From Xanthoparmelia taractica (taxonomy: Eukaryota; Ascomycota; Lecanoromycetes; Lecanorales; Parmeliaceae): a stretch of DNA of 34,385 nucleotides. Shown here piece by piece: positions 31,601 through 34,385 of the stretch (its first letter is position 1; each line of letters opens with the position of its first letter). The notes below the pieces were generated by a model that saw only the letters and a program-made list of their open reading frames with translations, searched no databases and was not told the origin of the DNA. The translations under genes were made by a program, and so were the position numbers. The stretch covers positions 1-34,385 of the forward strand of contig JANQBS010000355.1 of NCBI GenBank assembly GCA_033085395.1, written 5' to 3'.

Positions 31601-33400
31601 GTTAATTAGGCTAGTCGTTAGAGCTCTTATATTTTACTGAATAAGCGTTGCGATTCTAGTCGTTGACTGAGTAACTCCGAGAATATAGGTGTTATTGATC
31701 TTAGGAGCACTCTCAATGAGCTTGATATCCCGAAAGATATAATAATCGTCCCCTTTGAACGAGATCGCGAATTCTTTTTGAGTTGCTTGACTGATTGAGA
31801 ATAGCCCGTATGTGAGTGCTGACACATGTAGTACATCACTAACGCTCACTACGTTGCTAGTTCCATCCGATACTAGCTATTTCATCTCAACTGTATCGCG
31901 ACCCTATATTTATACGATGATTTCATCAGCGATTGAGATCCCCGCTCGATACGGCTGATACTCAGTGAACTCGTCCTTATTAAAATACATGTAATTGATA
32001 TAGCTCGAATCGATTATTCAATCGTATATTATACTGGGCGAAGTAGTCCTGGCCGCATAGACTAGGATTTGGATTGAAGCCTTATCAATAATTTGATCTT
32101 TAAAGATTTCTTCCTCGAAGTTTGAAGAAAGAGGTGGAGATTCAAAGATCTTCTGACTAGCATCGTTAGTTAAATTCGCGTTAGAATTGAGTTGAGTTAT
32201 TGACTCAGTCTTCGCTTTCTTCTGCTGAGAAGAAATTAAAATTAGATCCTAATCGAGAACGCAGTATACTAACTCTTTGAGTGCCGCTCCCTCATCACAT
32301 TTGAGTGTAGAAATAGCGGTCTCCAGACCCCAGTACTTATCGTCTTCTTCAATATCTGCTTTATATATAATCAAGTAAGCCATGGCCGAAATATAAGGAG
32401 TGTTGTTGTTATTGTTCACAAAATCGTTAGGTCTCTCGCTATTAGTCACATTCGCCTTAAACTTATTCTTTTGGCTTTCAGACATCTTTTCTAAGTGTAG
32501 AGTCTAGCAGTTAAGTGGCCAGTGTCTCTTCTTCTTCCCATTGATTAATGAGATGCACTTTAAGCACTTCGAAGCGTCATCATCCCCTTTATAGTTACTG
32601 CTATTAAGGTTCTTCGACGCTCGATCATTAATGTTGCTGTTATTGTTTCCTCGGCCACGTCCGAAGGTTCTCCCCCCACGGCCTGAGTCATTGTTGAATC
32701 TAGAGTTCTTATTCTCTTGTTCCTTGAATCTCTTTATAGAAGCGGCCATAGCCTGCTTCTTGATATCTCGTTTGAGCAGTCGATCTTCTTCGTGAAGAAG
32801 CGTGACTATCTTATCAAAGTCGGGCATATTATCGAGTTGAGTGACCAAGCGATGTACGAAGTCCTTGTATTTCAAGTTCAAATTGTTTAGTAACAAGGCC
32901 ATTAGGATCCAGTCCTCGATTGACGCTTCCATTCGCTTGAGATCCTTAGATTTCGTTCGAATATTGGCGATGTAGGTCTCGATTGAGTTCCCACTTGTAG
33001 AAAGGGATATAGTTCATAGCTCTTGCAATTTTATGAATCGTAGGACGAAGCCAGAGTTCGAGTAGTCCGTCTGCAGCTTGATCCATCGATTTATAGCCAT
33101 ATTATCATCCTCAATTGCTTCTATTAATTTCTTATCACACATTAAGTAGATAAGCTTCGAAGCTTGATTATTCTGATTCTTTCATATTTGAACGGCTGCT
33201 TAATAGACTAACGCTTATACATTTATAGGTGCTGGGTTATCAGGTAGATCCTTGGGGAAGACTTTAATCCCTTGATCAACTATCTCTCACAGACCGCAGT
33301 ATTTGAGAGCACTTCTTATCTTCTTGGATTATGATTGATAGTTTTTCTGTCCTTTGAGCTTGGGAAAGTTCCAGATCTGTGTTAACGCGTTCGCCTGCAT
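28631..33400 (-). pseudogene. Broken copia Gag-Pol reading frame
   Basis: The frame opens at ATG 33400 and ends near 28631, but is cut by many stops. Gag remnant 32932-32504 ends in a CCHC zinc knuckle (CLKC...H....C). Protease is around 32000-32030 with IIDS still visible after a stop. The integrase HHCC region and core lie at about 31620-31070: the first acidic residue of the catalytic triad reads Asn (31388-31390), while the Glu in the QNGLSE segment is kept. Reverse transcriptase spans about 29965-29300: the catalytic Asp-Asp pair reads Asn-Asn (29588-29593), both GAT to AAT. RNase H lies around 29100-28850 with TDADWASD present, then a stop at 28994-28996. The element is old in its coding part and probably RIP-mutated. 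Confidence 0.9.
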
Positions 33401-33574
33401 GTTGAACGGCTGTGTTGTAGTTATATTGAGGCCAGATGTTGTGGGAATCCTCGTTTAACTCCCATAAAAGACTAGGTGTTCAGGGGTATTCAGGTGTCTG
33501 TTCCCCACACGCAGTCAGTCATTAATTGAGTGTCTGTTCCTCAGTTGATGATAATGAGACCACAGGTGTGGAAT

Positions 33575-33589
33575 TCCGGGCTCATAATC
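33575..33589 (-). other. Primer-binding site matching the initiator-tRNA-Met anticodon arm
   Basis: Two bases inside the 5' LTR, the element strand reads TTATGAGCCCGG. Its complement contains GGGCTCATAA, the anticodon stem-loop of initiator tRNA-Met (CAU anticodon). This is the half-tRNA priming known for copia-type elements, not priming from the tRNA 3' end. Confidence 0.75.
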
Positions 33590-33752
33590 TATTGGATTGG
33601 AGGATTGAGTGGTCTCATGAAGTATGAATTGATTGCTTAATTGAATAGGAGAGACGGACTATCTAGCTAGGGGATGGAGAAACGCCAAGACTACGCTAAG
33701 ACGCTTAGTCAGCTTGCGGCGTAAACGGCCTCCTATTGGCTGAATTCCAACA
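33590..33752 (-). repeat. 5' LTR of the copia element
   Basis: 163 bp, 162 identical to the 3' LTR, followed on the plus strand by the CTCGA target duplication. It should hold the promoter of the element. Confidence 0.93.
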
Positions 33753-33757
33753 CTCGA

Positions 33758-34177
33758 TGGCACAAACCCTCGGCTGAGTCGCTAAAACCATGTGCAATGA
33801 GTAAAACACCGTCAGATGGCTTCGGCGGCACGGAGCAAAACAACTGCTTCTTCAACGACGGAAAGACATAAAGCCTCAACGACGAGGCATGTTGCCTGTA
33901 CCTGGTCCAATCTTCCTCCCCACGTATCTTAAAGGCAACTAGAGCTCCAGAGTAATGGTGGCCACTGATATCATACATTCGGTAAGTCAAGACAGCGGGT
34001 GAGCAAGCGGGCAGTGTGAGCGGAGCGGTATAAGTGGGGATCCTGAATTGTAGCCGTGTCATTTGGTAGGTCTGCAAGAAGCCTGGGTGAATCATTGAGT
34101 TCGCTGAGAGGTAGGCGGTGTCGTTTATCTCTATACTCGTACATACCTTACGTACCATCAAGAACGTCGATCTTCAT
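33758..34177 (-). pseudogene. Unrecognised reading frame interrupted by the copia insertion
   Basis: A minus-strand frame runs from about 34082 into the 5' LTR, where it stops within a few codons. A short first exon 34156-34177 (ATG at 34177, donor GTACGT) joined over a 73-nt intron to 34082 keeps frame. If the element and one target copy are removed, the frame continues for 17 more codons on the other side to a stop at 28337. The content is protein-like (a VLLIAHGFSDSAEG segment recalls an alpha/beta-hydrolase strand-turn but is too little to name a family). It may be a gene broken by the insertion or a chance ORF. Confidence 0.35.
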
Positions 34178-34351
34178 ACTGCTTTCTCCGTGTATAGGCT
34201 TGTCTAGAATGGAAAGATGCCAACGAAATGCTGAGGTACTAACGGGCTCCAATTGGCGGCCAGACGAAATCACACTCGCGGCTTCCCCGTCACTGGAATA
34301 GATGGCTTGATTTCATCTTCAATCCATCGAGGATATTGCAGTAGAATTCCC
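34178..34351. other. Terminal flank, no gene seen
   Basis: This is ordinary composition with no supported ORF. It would be upstream of the minus-strand frame at 33758-34177. Confidence 0.3.
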
Positions 34352-34377
34352 GGGGGGGGGGGGGGGGGGGGGGGGGG
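34352..34377 (+). repeat. 26-nt G homopolymer at the window end
   Basis: An unbroken run of 26 G follows GAATTCCC and is itself followed by TGGGTGGG to the last base. Such a run at the very end of a sequence is most simply an assembly or sequencing edge artefact. Confidence 0.7.
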
Positions 34378-34385
34378 TGGGTGGG

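Larger units (their letters stand above)
28395..33752 (-). mobile_element. Full-length Ty1/copia LTR retrotransposon, inactivated
   Basis: The element is 5358 bp with two 163-bp LTRs and a 5-bp target duplication CTCGA (28390-28394 and 33753-33757). Read on the minus strand the order is 5' LTR, primer site, Gag with a zinc knuckle, protease, integrase, reverse transcriptase, RNase H, polypurine tract, 3' LTR. Integrase before RT defines the copia superfamily. All coding parts carry in-frame stops and lost catalytic residues, many explainable as C-to-T or G-to-A changes, so the copy cannot move on its own. Confidence 0.95.

Noticed and set aside
28990..32932. Separate small genes for each ORF in the copia interior
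   Set aside because: They are pieces of one Gag-Pol frame split by stops and fall in the expected copia order.
1..34385. CRISPR array, bacterial operon, tRNA or rRNA genes, secondary-metabolite cluster
   Set aside because: No regular spacer array, no cloverleaf, no rRNA and no cluster-type backbone enzyme is visible; the window is clearly eukaryotic.

Overview
The window is nuclear DNA of a filamentous ascomycete (Pezizomycotina). The evidence is short GT-AG introns of about 49-134 nt, fungal-type orthologues (KDM5/KdmB, Cyk3, Slx1, a MET12-type MTHFR), and very AT-rich blocks with the look of repeat-induced point mutation (RIP) beside ordinary gene-rich DNA. No class or genus can be named from the sequence alone.

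Layout. 1-2000 is AT-rich degraded DNA carrying a small, much less AT-rich LTR-type element (677-1296) that has no room for coding. 2337-4030 is the accessory subunit of queuine tRNA-ribosyltransferase (4 exons). 4844-5344 is a small secreted double-psi beta-barrel protein. 5585-6800 is a second AT-rich relic. 7189-8308 (minus) is a ubiquitin-like-domain gene in which an exon and its intron have been tandemly duplicated. 8309-10990 is mostly without recognisable genes but holds a possible frame-broken fragment near 10330-10602. 10991-16520 (minus) is a six-exon KDM5/JARID1 H3K4 demethylase with one GC-AG intron. 17340-18769 (SLX1, plus) and 18795-19535 (thymidylate kinase, minus) converge with 25 nt between their stop codons. 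20014-23658 is the cytokinesis protein Cyk3. 24174-26166 is methylenetetrahydrofolate reductase. 26167-28394 has only weak ORFs. 28395-33752 is a full-length Ty1/copia LTR retrotransposon on the minus strand, with 163-bp LTRs, a CTCGA target duplication and a primer site matching the initiator-tRNA anticodon arm. Its coding region is broken by stops and by loss of catalytic residues. It appears to have inserted into the 3' part of a short minus-strand reading frame (34177 to 28337). The window ends in a 26-nt G run that looks like an assembly edge.

The genes are independent housekeeping functions (tRNA modification, chromatin, DNA repair, nucleotide synthesis, septum formation, one-carbon metabolism), not a pathway cluster. 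The most unusual items are the miniature LTR element with a folded terminal repeat, the exon made by tandem duplication in the ubiquitin-like gene, and the near-identical LTRs flanking a mutation-ruined copia body. All splice sites were chosen by eye from reading-frame continuity and family motifs; no database search was run.
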